Source of the DNA: Muscardinus avellanarius
Taxonomy: Eukaryota; Chordata; Mammalia; Rodentia; Gliridae
DNA length: 64,000 nt
Direction of reading: 5' to 3'
NCBI GenBank assembly: GCA_963383645.1
Contig: OY726569.1
Location: 79,948,211-80,012,210, forward strand
In this document: one piece after another, positions 43,974-54,436 of the stretch
Layout: each line of letters opens with the position of its first letter
Numbering within the stretch: position 1 is the first letter of the stretch
Made by a program: the position numbers and the translations under genes
Notes under the pieces: model-generated
Seen by the model: only the letters and a program-made list of their open reading frames with translations
Database searches by the model: none
Told to the model about the DNA's origin: nothing

Positions 43974-44034
43974 AATAAAAATAAAATAAATAAATAAAAA
44001 TAAAAATAATAAATAAATAAATAAATACATAAAT
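43740..44034 (+). mobile_element. B1-dID SINE whose tail expanded into (CA)n(AAAT)n (intron 2)
   Basis: SINE body 43740-43930, (CA)19 at 43931-43969, (AAAT)n to 44038. TSD AAAAT(a)CAAGGAG at 43727-43739 and 44035-44046 encloses both microsatellites. Confidence 0.9.
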
Positions 44035-44046
44035 AAAATCAAGGAG

Positions 44047-45810
44047 AAGGTCAAGGTGCTGATCTGGAGCTGGCATGGAGGAGGACCAAGCTCTGCTCAA
44101 GGCTCCTGGAGAGTCCCTGCGAGGGCCTGGGGTAGAGCCCAGCTGGAAATGCCAGCCTGTCCGTAGTCTCTGTCCCAACTCGGCTGCCTGGGGTAAGGGA
44201 ACTGCCTGGGGATTCCCCCTCACTTGAGAGCTCTTTGAGTGACCCCTCTTCAGCCCCTCCAAGAGGGGATTTCCCAGAGCGTTCCCATGCCTCCTCCTTT
44301 GCCACCCCCAAACTGCTCGTGGTTCAAGATAGAAGTGGTATCAGGTGACCCCGCAGGTGAGGATGAATTGTAAACATTAGCATCTGGAATTGCATGAGGT
44401 GGGAAGAGGGAAGATGGGAGATGAAATTGGAAAGTTAACCACGCCGAGATGCTGGCATCCCCGAGAGAGACAAGAGATGATTATCAAATGATTTCATCAT
44501 ATTTAGGCAGACTTCAAAGTCCAGAGAGGAGAGAGGGCACGGACTTTGAGGCTAGGCTGCCTCAATTCAAATAGTGGTGCTGCAATTTCCTGTGTGACCT
44601 TGAACACACACCCGTCTTGAGGCGTCTTGAGGCGAATCCCCTAGCACTTTCTCCCAGTAGCTGTGGCCAGGGGCTGGTGCTTATTCTGGGTGTCTGTGGG
44701 ATGGGTTTGTCCCAGGGGTTGGGTCAGCTTTGTGTACAGATGGGGGGATTGTGACGGTGCTGGCTTTCTGTATACATCTCGGAGGGTCATGTGAGGAGCC
44801 CTGCAGACCTAAACAAATCCCCAAAGGTAATAGAGCTGGTAATAGAGCTGCCCAGGGCCAGGTTCACTGCTCACCAAATCTCCTTCCTACACCCCAACAC
44901 CTCTCCCCCTCTCTGAGTTTTAGGTTCCTGCCCCCATGGAGAAGTCAGGGTTTGTGACTGTCATCCCTTTGGATGAACGATGCTCCCAGGTCCACCACGG
45001 CCATTGACCCTTTCCAGGGTATGGCCACGCCAAAGAGGGTTAGCGTGGACTGAGCCACAGCAGGAAGGACAAGACCCCAGATAGACCACTTCCTCCTGCA
45101 AGGGAAGTCTCCCCTCACCCCCACCTCGGCCCTGTGTCGGGCTGGCTGCTCAGCCTGGGGCCGCTCAGCCTGGGGCTCTAGCAGGAAGCAACCTGGCTTC
45201 CCAAGGCCGACAAGTTTCTAGTGGTTGTTTTCTGGTTAGAGGCAGCGGTTACACATGCCTTCTAGAGCTCTGGGATCTGCAGGGGTGAGGGACGGAGGAG
45301 ACAGCGAGACAGCAAGAGAGAAGCTTGGAGGGAGGGAGGAAAGCCCTGCTGTCACTTCCCAAAAAAGAGGCAGAGCCCAAAGCCGCTGCCTCTAGGGCAG
45401 GAGAAGGTCAGAGCCGGCCTGCCGCCCCGCCCCTCTGTCTAGTCTTGGGGTTTGCCCAGGCTCTTCGGAGCACCAAACTTACAGTAAATGTTGTTACCAG
45501 TGGAAATTCTCAGAGGGGGCGAGGGCAGGGCTCAGGGAAGGGGCCAGGGCTCCCGGCCCCAAGTTCCTGTCTTAGCAACACTCATCTCGTTGCTCTATCT
45601 TACCTTTGTGTAAAGGGCCTCTGACCTCCTTCTGGGATATACCAGCCACCAAATGGTTAAAACCAAGGGAGTCAGTATCCACCCACCCTCAACTTCTAGA
45701 GGCAGGAGTTGGCTTTGCAGTGACCCAGGCACATTTTCTAGTTAAGAGCCTAGATCTTCTAGGTTCGGGAAATGTCAGGCTGAGGCCGAGCGGGTTCATA
45801 ATGGATGGAG
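44047..45810 (+). other. BATF: BATF intron 2, long non-repetitive segment with a MIR relic
   Basis: MIR-like words at 44535-44620 (GGACTTTGAGGCTAGGCTGC, TGTGTGACCTTGAACAC). The rest, including GC-rich 45050-45560, has no recognised exon or repeat. Confidence 0.45.
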
Positions 45811-46022
45811 AACCGGGCGCAGTGGCGCACACCTGTACTCCCAGTCCTTGGGAGTCTGAAACAGGAGGATTACAAGTTCGTGGTCAGCCTCAGCAATTCA
45901 CTGAGGCCCTCTGCAACTTAGTGAGACCCTTGTTACAGAATAAAAAATAGAGCTGGGGGTGTAGCTCTGAGGGTAGGAATGCACCTGGGTTCAATCCCTA
46001 GAACCACAAAAACAAATAGACA
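45811..46022 (+). mobile_element. B1-dID SINE, type 1 (intron 2)
   Basis: ACCGGGCGCAGTGGCGCAC start, dID half, (CCAA)n tail. Confidence 0.88.
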
Positions 46023-46284
46023 ACCAACCAACCAGAAAGACACCCCTGGAGTACCTGGGTTCAGATGATTGGCAGTCGTGACAAATCCCGTCCGGCTCCT
46101 GTTCGCCTGTGGCTCATGCTCCTGATGAGTTAGTTACTCAGGGCAAATTTTAAATGTCAAGTTATTCACATCTGCTCACCACCCACCATATATTTTGAGT
46201 CAACTTCTTCATGCCAGTCAATTGATATTATCAGTCAACAAACATTTGAGTCCATCAGATGTGCCAGGAACTTAAATAGGTACT

Positions 46285-46487
46285 TTTTTTTGGGGGGTGG
46301 GGCTGAGGACCGAATGCAGGAGCATTCTCCATCCAAGCTACACCCCCATCCCTTTTTATTTTGAAACAGGGTTTTGTTTAGTTACTAAGTGTCTCACTAA
46401 GTTGCTAAGGCTGGCCTGGAGCCTGCAATCCTCCCGTCTCAGCCTCCCATGAACCGAATTACAGGACTGTACCTCCACATCCAGCTA
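46285..46487 (-). mobile_element. B1-dID SINE, type 1 (intron 2)
   Basis: Diverged dID and 7SL-like halves. Confidence 0.84.
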
Positions 46488-46534
46488 ACCTGGCACCTTC
46501 AATACATGCACTACCATATTTGACCTAGGCTTTT

Positions 46535-46741
46535 TATGTGTGTGTGGTACTTGGGATTGAATCCAGGGGCATTCTACCTCCAAGCTATACCCCTAGCCCT
46601 ATTTCTTATTTATTTTGAAACAGGGTTTCACTAAGTTACAGAGGACTCACTAAGTAGCTGAGGCTGCCTAGGAACCTGCAATCCTCCTGTCTCAGCCTCC
46701 CAAGTACTGGGATTATAAGTGTGCACCACCACATCTGGCTC
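46535..46741 (-). mobile_element. B1-dID SINE, type 1 (intron 2)
   Basis: (TG)4 tail; CCTAGGCTTTT repeated at 46524-46534 and 46742-46752. Confidence 0.88.
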
Positions 46742-46752
46742 CTAGGCTTTTT

Positions 46753-46988
46753 TGGGGGTTGTTTGTTTTTTTGTTTGTTTGTTTTGCAGTCCTGGGGATT
46801 AAACCCAGAGACATTCTACCTCCAACCTATACCCCCAACCCTATTTTTTTTTATTCTTTATTTTGAAACAGGGTCTCACTAAATTACAGAGTACCTCAGT
46901 AAGTAGCTGAGGCTGTCCACAAAGCAGCAATCCTCCTGTCTCAGCCTCCCAAGTACTGAGATTTCAAGCATGTGCCACCACGCCCAGC
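46753..46988 (-). mobile_element. B1-dID SINE, type 1 (intron 2)
   Basis: GTTT-rich tail; TGACCTAGATTTT follows, matching the target before the previous SINE. Confidence 0.87.
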
Positions 46989-47593
46989 TTGACCTAGATT
47001 TTCAAACTTGCCTAGTTATTAGAATGACCTGGAACAGTTGTTTAAAACTCTGATTTCCAGACTTCTACCCACCCCCCCCCAAATAAAAACCATCCCAATC
47101 TCTAGATGTCTGGAAGAGTTGGAGCTATCTGTGTTTTTTAGTACTCCCTCAAATTAATTTTGATGAGGTGACAAGTTCTGGAAATGCCGACTTAAACCGA
47201 GTAGAACTAGAAATAAGACCTAGTCTCCAATTATCAGGTTGTTGTCTTTTCAAACCGAAGTGTAATATATTTGCATCTCCAGTGGCAGTTCCCCTTCCTT
47301 GGTGGGCTTAGTTAGCAGAGAAGGTCTGTTTGATTGAGTCACGGAATGTGAACCATAAAATCAAATCGGAAACGCATCCTCTGGGCTTTCTGAAGGTGAG
47401 ATTGTTTTTCAGTAACTGTAATTACCAGGGTGCAATTGTTGACTTTAAAATGATGTGCTCAGAAACCAGTGCTCCTTGCTCTGGATTTTCCCGATTCGCA
47501 CATATCTGGTATTTTCCCCGAGCAGCAGGGAAGAAGGTTTCTCTGGACAAAGGGTTCTATGTTTCTACACAGACTTCATACACACGGAGGGAG
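46989..47593 (+). other. BATF: BATF intron 2 segment, nothing recognised
   Basis: C-run at 47071-47080; non-repetitive otherwise. Confidence 0.35.
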
Positions 47594-47595
47594 TA

Positions 47596-47948
47596 CAGGA
47601 GTCCCCTTATATAAGGTTTCACTCTGTGGTTTTAGTTAACCCTGTCAACTGCGGTCTGAAAATGTTACATGGAAAATTCCAGAAATAACTCATAAGTTTT
47701 AAATAACTTATTAAAGTACATTGTTATGATTGTTCTATTTTATTGTTATTATTGTTCATCTCTAACTGTGCCTAATTTATAAATGACTTTATCATAGGCA
47801 TATATATATCTATATACACACACACATAGGAAAAAACAGTGTATATCGGATACTATATATACTACTATAGAACTATTGGGTACTAAACATAGTATATATT
47901 GGGTTTCTGGAACATATTCCCTGAGGATGGGTGGAGGAGGGGTTACTG
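47596..47948 (+). mobile_element. Non-autonomous Tigger-type (Tc1/mariner) DNA transposon (intron 2)
   Basis: Terminal inverted repeats CAGGAGTCCCCTTATA... and ...GGAGGGGTTACTG, each next to a TA target duplication (47594-47595 and 47949-47950). Internal words TGGAAAATTCCAGAAATAAC and CTGTGCCTAATTTATAAAT fit Tigger elements. No transposase left. Confidence 0.75.
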
Positions 47949-48227
47949 TACTGTAGAGGAATTAGAATAGCATGCCATGCAAGTCTTTGGTCCCTGAATG
48001 TTTATAAAGACCCTAAGTGTTCTAGCATCCTGGTGAAGAAGACGATTAGCCATGGACTCTCTTTGTAAGACTGAATGCAAATGCCAGGAGCACTTGGGAA
48101 GCACGCGGTATAACAGTGGACAGAAGAGTGTGGCAGACGATCACACTGCTCCCCACTTCCCAGGCTCCAGCCTGCCAGCCGCACACACACACTCATGAGA
48201 CCCTGTGCACGTGCACTTGGAGAGGCC

Positions 48228-48556
48228 TGCTATGGTTTGAACATGGTTCATACCCTGCAAAACTAACATGGAGGTGTGGTCCCCAGTAGAACAGCCTGAA
48301 AGGTGGTGGGGCTGTTAAAAGAGATTAACGCCTTTCTCCCTCTCGAGGGACTGGACTGGTTGCTCACCAGTGGCTTATTATAGAGACTCGCACCTCTTCT
48401 CTTGGCACGGGTCTCTTTTGCATTGTCCGCTTGCCCTTCACACAGATGCTGTAATCATGTCAAGCCTCCGGGACAGTAAAAGAACTAAACCTCTGTTCCA
48501 TATAAGTTACCCAGCCTCAGGCATTTGTCTATAGCAACAGAAAATGGACTAAGGTT
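48228..48556 (+). mobile_element. MaLR (ERVL-type) solo LTR (intron 2)
   Basis: CTATGGTTTGAAC start, AACTAAACCTCTGTTCC and AGTTACCCAGCCTCAGG near the end, and GAAAATGGACTAAGG terminus, as in MST/MLT LTRs. Confidence 0.7.
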
Positions 48557-48567
48557 GAATTATGTAG

Positions 48568-48569
<2 letters not shown>

Positions 48570-48608
<39 letters not shown>
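48570..48608 (+). repeat. (TG)n microsatellite
   Basis: About 19 units before a minus-strand dID module. Confidence 0.95.
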
Positions 48609-48611
<3 letters not shown>

Positions 48612-48655
48612 GGGGATTGAACCCAGGTATTCTACTTCTAAGCTATAACCCCAGC

Positions 48656-48698
<43 letters not shown>

Positions 48699-48935
48699 TT
48701 GTGTATGGTACGTAGTACTGAGGATTAAACTTGAGAGCATTTTACCTCCCAGCTAGAGCCCAGCCCTAGTTTTTTGTTGTTGTTTTTTTTTAATTTTGAA
48801 ACAAGGCCTCACTACGAGATTGCTGAGGGCCTTGCTAGGTTGCTGAAGCTGACTTTGAACCTGCAATTCTCTTGTCTCAGCCTCCCATATACTGGGATTA
48901 CAGGCATTACAGGTGTGTACCAGCATGCCTGGTTA
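48609..48935 (-). mobile_element. B1-dID-dID SINE (two dID modules, (TTTA)n between; intron 2)
   Basis: dID at 48609-48653, (TTTA)n at 48657-48701, second dID at 48714-48765, then one 7SL-like half to 48935. Confidence 0.8.
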
Positions 48936-48949
48936 GAATGCTATGTTTA

Positions 48950-49078
48950 ATTTTTAATTTATTTTTATTGGTGTATCATACACAATAGTGGGGTTTCTTG
49001 TTATATATCTATGAGCACATAACATAATGTGGTCAGTTTCATTCATCAGTATCTCTTCTTTCTCTCCTTGAAATTGCT
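48950..49078 (-). mobile_element. L1 3' end (rodent lineage; intron 2)
   Basis: TTATTTTTATTGGTGTATCA, ATAGTGGGGTTTCTTGTTAT and ACATAACATAATGTGGTCAG are the reverse of squirrel-type L1 3' ends. Confidence 0.6.
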
Positions 49079-49082
49079 AATT

Positions 49083-49167
<85 letters not shown>
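49083..49167 (+). repeat. (TG)n(AG)n compound microsatellite
   Basis: TG to about 49113, then GA; adjoins a SINE tail. Confidence 0.95.
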
Positions 49168-49170
<3 letters not shown>

Positions 49171-49573
49171 GAGATTGAACCTAGGGTCACACTCTACCTC
49201 TGAATTATCCCTCTAGCCTTTTTTTTTTTTTTCCTTCATGGCACTGGGATTGAACGTACAGGGCCATTCTACCTCCTAGTTACACTCCCTGCCTTTTTAA
49301 ATTTTTGTTTTGAAAAAGAGTTTCACTAGGCTGCTGAGACCCTCACTAGATTGCTGAGGCCGGTCTCAAAGCTGTGATCCTCCTTTCTCAGCCTCTCAAG
49401 TACTGGAATTAACAGGTGTGCACCATCACAGCTGGCTTCCTCCAGCCCTTTTTACTTTTTATTTTGAAACTGATTCTTGATAAATTACCCTGTATGCTGA
49501 CCTTGAACCTGTAATCCTCCTGCCTCAGCCTCCCAAGTACTGGGATTACAGGTGTGCACCACAGCACCTGGCT
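49168..49573 (-). mobile_element. Nested B1-dID SINEs (intron 2)
   Basis: Outer dID 49168-49218, inner complete SINE 49233-49435, outer 7SL half 49438-49573; CTC(t/c)AGCC at both junctions. It ends 294 bp before BATF exon 3. Confidence 0.83.
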
Positions 49574-49867
49574 TTCAATTGCTGTTTTTATCGGTCAAGG
49601 TAGACCACCATCAGCAGTTACATGTAGTGCGACCTAATGTCTATACATACACATGTACACACAGGTACTTACATGGATGCACCTCTACACACATTCAAAC
49701 ACACATGCACCTCTGCACACAATTGCATGTGCACAAACTTTCTCTGATGCCCTTACCCCCATCGTGCTAGTAAAAACCGAATCTGTTCTCCCCTGCACCC
49801 CTCCCACCCCGCCGGCCTCACAGCCTTCCCTGACACTGATCACTAATGCTGTTCATCTCCCTGCCAG
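49574..49867 (+). other. BATF: BATF intron 2, 3' end
   Basis: ACAC-rich 49640-49740, then a pyrimidine-rich stretch leading to the ccag acceptor at 49867. Confidence 0.6.
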
Positions 49868-50077
49868 GAGAGTGAAGACCTAGAGAAACAGAACGCAGCC
49901 CTTCGCAAGGAGATCAAGCAGCTCACAGAGGAGATGAAGTACTTCTCGTCTGTGCTGAGCAGCCATGAGCCCCTGTGCTCTGTGCTGGCCACCAGCACCC
50001 CGTCACCCCCGGAGGTGGTGTACAGTGCCCACGCCTTCCACCAGCCTCACATCAGCTCCCCTCGCTTCCAGCCCTGA
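49868..50077 (+). CDS. BATF: BATF coding exon 3 (residues 57-125, leucine zipper and C-terminus)
   Basis: This exon begins ESEDLEKQNAAL and carries the leucine zipper, with heptad leucines at 61, 68 and 75. Lys63 and Glu77, zipper residues implicated in IRF4/IRF8 cooperation, are conserved. The short tail (SHEPLCSVLA..., ending SSPRFQP) then stops at TGA 50075-50077. BATF lacks the long transactivation domain of FOS, which fits this short C-terminus. Residue 79, an 'a' heptad position, is Met where human and mouse (recalled) have Leu; this is a conservative change. Confidence 0.97.
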   Translation, partial: ESEDLEKQNAALRKEIKQLTEEMKYFSSVLSSHEPLCSVLATSTPSPPEVVYSAHAFHQPHISSPRFQP

Positions 50078-50400
50078 GCGTCTGCACTGTGGGGAGCAGA
50101 GCCTCCTCCCCCCCGATCCAGCAGGCCTCAGGAGGGGTACACAGACTGTGGCCAGGCTGCCCGCGTCACTCAGAGCCCTCTTGTCTTCTGGACACCTGGT
50201 GGCAGAGGCCCAGACAAGGACTGAGTGCAGAAACTCTAGTGGACAGAGGGCCGTGAGGCCTCCCCGAGTGGTGGCAGCCAGTGGGTGCGAGCTGGACCTT
50301 GGTGTGGGTGGAGGCCCGACCCAGAGGGGTGTCAAGCAAGTGCCCAAACCACATGGGGCAGAGAAGGATGGATTTTCTAAATAAATGTTTGAAAAGAAGT
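50078..50400 (+). other. BATF: BATF 3' UTR with poly(A) signal
   Basis: Non-repetitive sequence runs from the stop codon to a canonical AATAAA at 50380-50385, giving a compact 3' UTR of about 0.3 kb as expected for BATF. A G/T-containing stretch follows the signal. No SINE lies inside the UTR. The cleavage point is estimated. Confidence 0.85.
50380..50385 (+). terminator. BATF: Polyadenylation signal AATAAA of BATF
   Basis: Canonical hexamer 303 nt after the BATF stop codon, followed by TGTTTG; cleavage is expected about 10-25 nt downstream. Confidence 0.8.
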
Positions 50401-50603
50401 CCGTCTGGCAAGGCAGTTTCTCTCTTTTACCCTGTTCCTGGGAACGACATTCTGTGGGGTGAGACATTCTTTTTCTGAGCCTCAAATGGTCCCTAATTTC
50501 TCTGGACACTGCAGTACCTCTTCTTCTCTTCCACAATTTGTTAATCTGTTTTGGAAGCTAGGCTCACTTCGAAGCATCTTCAAGCCTCTCGCTAGACATT
50601 TTT

Positions 50604-50815
50604 TTTTTTCTTTTTTTGCAGAACTGGGAGGGAACCCAGGGGCATTCTACCTCTGAGCTACACTCCCAGCCCTATATTCTATTCTTTATTTTGAAACAAG
50701 GTCTCACTAAGATGCAGAGAGCCTCACTAAGTAGCTGAGGCTGCCGGCAAAATGTGATCTTCCTATCTCAAACTCCCAAGTACTGGGATTACAAGCCTGT
50801 GCCACCAGGTCCGCT
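50604..50815 (-). mobile_element. B1-dID SINE, type 1
   Basis: TSD CTAGACAT(t/c)TT around 50592-50603 and 50816-50828; lies 0.2 kb after the BATF poly(A) signal. Confidence 0.88.
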
Positions 50816-50877
50816 CTAGACATCTTCTTGATTTTCCTTCCCAAATCCCTTCACCTTTGAATGGCTGGAGGAAGTGA

Positions 50878-50887
50878 GGGGGGGGGG

Positions 50888-50938
<51 letters not shown>
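50878..50938 (+). repeat. G-run and (GA)n microsatellite
   Basis: G10 followed by about 25 GA units. Confidence 0.95.
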
Positions 50939-50942
<4 letters not shown>

Positions 50943-51250
50943 AAACAAGCTTTATTGAGATGAAACCTGCAGAGGAGGTCTCCAGTAAAGGATGGAGCCT
51001 GTGTCTACTTATAGGCTGAGGGTTTACATAGGTTATTTTGGAGGGAAGTTCAAATTTTGTGGATAGTTTTTAGGTAGGAAAGTGGAGAATCGTTAAGGGA
51101 GGAAAGAGGTCATCTAAAGATCCCTTGTGGTTCGTGCCAAGCATGATACTGGGGAGTTCCAGTAAGCAAGATATGGGGACTTTTCCAGTGAGTGGAAAGC
51201 CTTGGTAAAGGGAGTTGCTTTTGCTCTGGCCTGCTGTCTAGCAACTGTGA
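50939..51250 (-). mobile_element. Candidate endogenous-retrovirus solo LTR
   Basis: On the minus strand it reads a TATA-like CCTATAAGTAG, then about 60 bp later CTCAATAAAGCTTG, the spacing and poly(A)-signal context of a retroviral U3-R junction. No internal viral sequence is present. Edges and family are uncertain. Confidence 0.4.
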
Positions 51251-53267
51251 CCTCCTACCCTCGCCTTCCTCATTGCCTCCTGTTTTCTAGATTGTGAGCG
51301 GCTTGGGGGAGGAGCCCAGTGCTAGATGCCACCTGGAGAGATGGAAGGTGTAAGACACTATTGCCTCCCATGCACAGCTCCCTGGCCAGGCGGCCCCACC
51401 CAGGCAGGCAGCCAGGTTCCCTGGGTGAGGCGCCAGGCCCCGTGCTAGGTATTCCAGCACACAAAGGCAATGCAGCCCACTCAACGTTGAAGGTAGTTAA
51501 GGTCACAGGAACTCTCTACTGCAGATCCACAAGGCCTGCATGTCCTGCACGGGACTGTGCCGCCCCTAGGGAGCACAGATGAAGAGACTGCAGCTGTGCC
51601 CAGCTGTAAGAGGCTTTGCTGAGCCTTGGCAGAGTCTGAAACCGTGCTTCATTTCCCCTGCTCTGACGACCCCCAAACCCCAATGATCCCCAGGCTCAGC
51701 GCCTGCAGGTGGCCTCACCTAAAACAGTGCCCAAGAGCCAGGGCAGCCGCATCCCCGGGGGCTTGCACGCACCCATGACCTCTGCCATCTACTGGACTAC
51801 AAGGATCACTGTGCCAGGTTTCTGGCTCTGCCTCTTGGGTAGCCACCCCCAGTCTCACCCCGTTCCTTCAGCAGGACAGTGGTTGTCTGCTGCTCCCCTG
51901 GCGGCAGCCATGTTGGGAGGATGAGAAGAAAGAGCTGGCCAGTTTCCCTGCATCAGCACTTCCTGGGCCTGCTGGCCAGCAGGGCTGACTGGCTTGAGCC
52001 TAGGTTTCCACTCTGACCCTTCCTAACCTCTGGGATGATCTGGTGTTGGTGAGGATTCAACTCACCAGACTATGGCTTGAAAAAAAAAAAAAAATCTGCT
52101 CCCAGCAGGCGTCCATCTGACTTCCTGTGCCTGGCTGCAGGGGGAGTCTAACTTGAAGGCCAGCACTGGGACTCTCCCTGCAAAGCTCCTGCCCACAGAT
52201 GTCCAGGCTGGGGAAACTAGGTAGAGCTCCATAAATCAGAGGCTGGGAGAAGCCCAGAAGGCCTGAGCTCGAGCTTTCCTTCCATGCAGAATCCAGAAAT
52301 GTAGCCTGTGGTCTCCCAGCAAAGCCGGCCAAGCTGAACTCTTCTTCCAGCACAGAGGCTGGGTGCGGACTGGGTTGTGTGGCGAAGAGGATCTTGCTCC
52401 TCAGTGTCTTGTAGGACCTGGTTTCTGGCAGCTAATACCTGGTCTCATTCTTTCCCACCCCTCTGTGAAGGCTCAAAGAGGCCAGTCCCTCCTTGTATAC
52501 AAGGCCTGCCTTGTATAGATTTCGTTTTTATTCACAGGACCACAACACAGTGCTCTGGGTCCAGGTTTCTTTGTCGCCAGAGCTGCCAGGGCCCAGTCTT
52601 TTGTGGCCAGGCTCCCTTCCAGTTAGAGGCTTCTCTCCCCACCCCTGCGGTAGCACTGTGACTTTCCCCCAGAAACCCCCGCAGAACGCACATGACCTGC
52701 ACTGGGCATCCTCTGAATGACACTCAGGCCAGAGCTGAAAATGCAGCGTTCACGTGCTCCGGCCCCACCTCTCGGCAAGGGCTTCTCTTCCCCTTTCGTT
52801 CTCCACTTTCTAATGACCCCAGGAAGTTCCACTTCCCCTTTCTGATCAGCCTGGCAGAGACAGCAGACAGTTGAGGCTGGGGCAAGTGCCAGCGCCGACC
52901 TCATCTCCAAGCAGGGAAATCAAGGCAGCTGTGAATAAGATTTGAACTTCCAGCGTTCTGTTCTGACCTTAGATATGGCATCAAACCAACCTCTTACACA
53001 TGACAGGAATGGCTCCTGCAGGCTGGTGGTGGGCCGCTGGACCCAGGCTCGAATGCCTCTACCAGGCACTGTAACTACATGGAAATCACTGGATATGGGA
53101 CATTTGGGAGTGGTGGGGAGTGCAGCAAACTGAGAAGTGAGTGTATTACGGTTCTTCAGATGTCTCCCCTGGGCCATGTGGGAATTCAGGTGCAGTAGCC
53201 GCCATATCTTAGGATTTGAGTTGTCAGGAAAAGCTAAAGTCATAATTCCTACATGAAATCTTTAAAA
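51251..53267. other. Downstream intergenic DNA, non-repetitive, no gene recognised
   Basis: 2 kb of GC-moderate sequence with an A-run at 52080-52094. ORFs up to about 98 codons on both strands lack family signatures. No FLVCR2 exon recognised. Confidence 0.4.
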
Positions 53268-53365
53268 GGTGTGTGTGTGTGTGTGTGTGTGTGTTGCTGG
53301 GAATTGAACTCAGGGTTTCTCACATACTAGACAAGCACTCCACCACCGAGCCACACCCCCATCCT
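53268..53365 (-). mobile_element. Free ID SINE with (TG)n tail, full-length ID
   Basis: (TG)n 53268-53294, then GGGAATTGAACTC through GACAAGCACTCCACC (anticodon arm intact) to the 5' end near 53365; no 7SL half. Confidence 0.82.
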
Positions 53366-53382
53366 GAAATCCCCCAATTTTT

Positions 53383-53590
53383 ATTTTATTTTATTTTATT
53401 TTATTTTATTTTATTGGGGTTCCTGGAAGCCCTTCTACCTCCAGGCTACACTCCCAGACTGATTTTATATTTTTTATTTATTTGGAAACAGGGTCTCTTA
53501 AGCCAGCGAGGCTGACTAGGAACCTGCTCGATCCTCCTGTCTCCGCCTCCCAAGCGCGGGGATTACAAGCGTGCGCCACCACGCCTGGCC
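53383..53590 (-). mobile_element. B1-dID SINE, type 4
   Basis: Perfect 16-bp TSD AAATCCCCCAATTTTT at 53367-53382 and 53591-53606; (TTTTA)n tail. Confidence 0.94.
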
Positions 53591-53606
53591 AAATCCCCCA
53601 ATTTTT

Positions 53607-54267
53607 AAAATACTCAATAGACCAAGTAAATATGGTAATGGGTCTGGTCTGCCCCTAACATTTGCAGGGCCTAGGGCAAGAGTACCAATAGAGGCCACGT
53701 ATCCTACATCTAAGTACTTAAACATTATGAATCAAGTTTATAAATCATTAACAGAATACATCCTCTTCTCCATCTGCAAAGATAACTTCATCCCAACCTG
53801 AAAGGCCAGCTTTGAACTTAGAATTCTTAATGCCTCCGAATTTCACATTCATACCAGTGAGTGCGGGGAGAGGCAGCCTGCCCACTCTTCGTCCCTGCCC
53901 TGGCTCCTCCTATACACAGCAGCCTCAAGTTCATGTTGGTGGAAACACCAGATCGCCAGCCCAGGTTCCACTCACCCTGCACTCCCACAGACAGCCATCC
54001 CTAGGCCGCCTTGGGCCCGGGGTGCATATACCAGTGTCTGTTTTGGGGAAAAGTCTCAGGGAAGAGGCTGCAGCTCTGGTCTAAAAAGCCACAGAGGGCT
54101 CTGGAGCAGCAGGTATCCTTGGTCCTACGGATGCCTTGCCTCATGGAAAAGATGCAGCAAGGGGAGGCCAGGGCTGTCTCTGCAAAGTGGGGGTCCAGAG
54201 TGGGGCCTCTTTTGCATGAGTCAGAGGGTGGTGCTGCAGAGGTCTCTAATCTAGGTCAACACTGTGT
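53607..54267. other. Intergenic sequence, nothing recognised
   Basis: Non-repetitive; no gene. Confidence 0.35.
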
Positions 54268-54436
54268 CAGCCAGTTGCATACCCATAATCCCACCACTTG
54301 GGAGGCTTAAACAGGAGGATCATGGATTTGAGTCCAACCTCGGCAATATAGTGGGACCCTGTTTGAAACTAAAAAATAAAAAGGGTTAGGGTTGTAGCTG
54401 GAAGGTAGAATGTCCCTGGATTCTATCCCTAGCACC

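Larger units (their letters stand above)
21000..50400 (+). other. BATF: BATF gene (whole transcription unit, three coding exons)
   Basis: BATF is a small AP-1 family nuclear factor. It dimerises with JUN proteins, binds AP-1 and AP-1/IRF composite elements with IRF4/IRF8, and drives Th17, Tfh, effector CD8 and B-cell class-switch programmes (family knowledge). Joining 21222-21284, 24571-24675 and 49868-50077 gives 63+105+210 nt, i.e. 125 residues plus stop, the usual BATF length. Both introns are phase 0 with canonical ends: CAG/gtaggg to cccag/GAC, and TTG/gtgagt to ccag/GAG. Intron 2 splits the bZIP between basic region and zipper. The outer limits are estimates: the transcript start is not visible directly, and the 3' end is set about 15-20 nt after AATAAA. 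Intron 2 is swollen by retroelements. Confidence 0.97.

Noticed and set aside
49640..49740. ACAC-rich stretch as a coding ORF before BATF exon 3
   Set aside because: Degenerate CA-rich sequence in intron 2; no splice signals.
50003..50536. 177-codon minus-strand ORF over BATF exon 3
   Set aside because: Antisense shadow of a GC-rich coding exon and 3' UTR; no domain.
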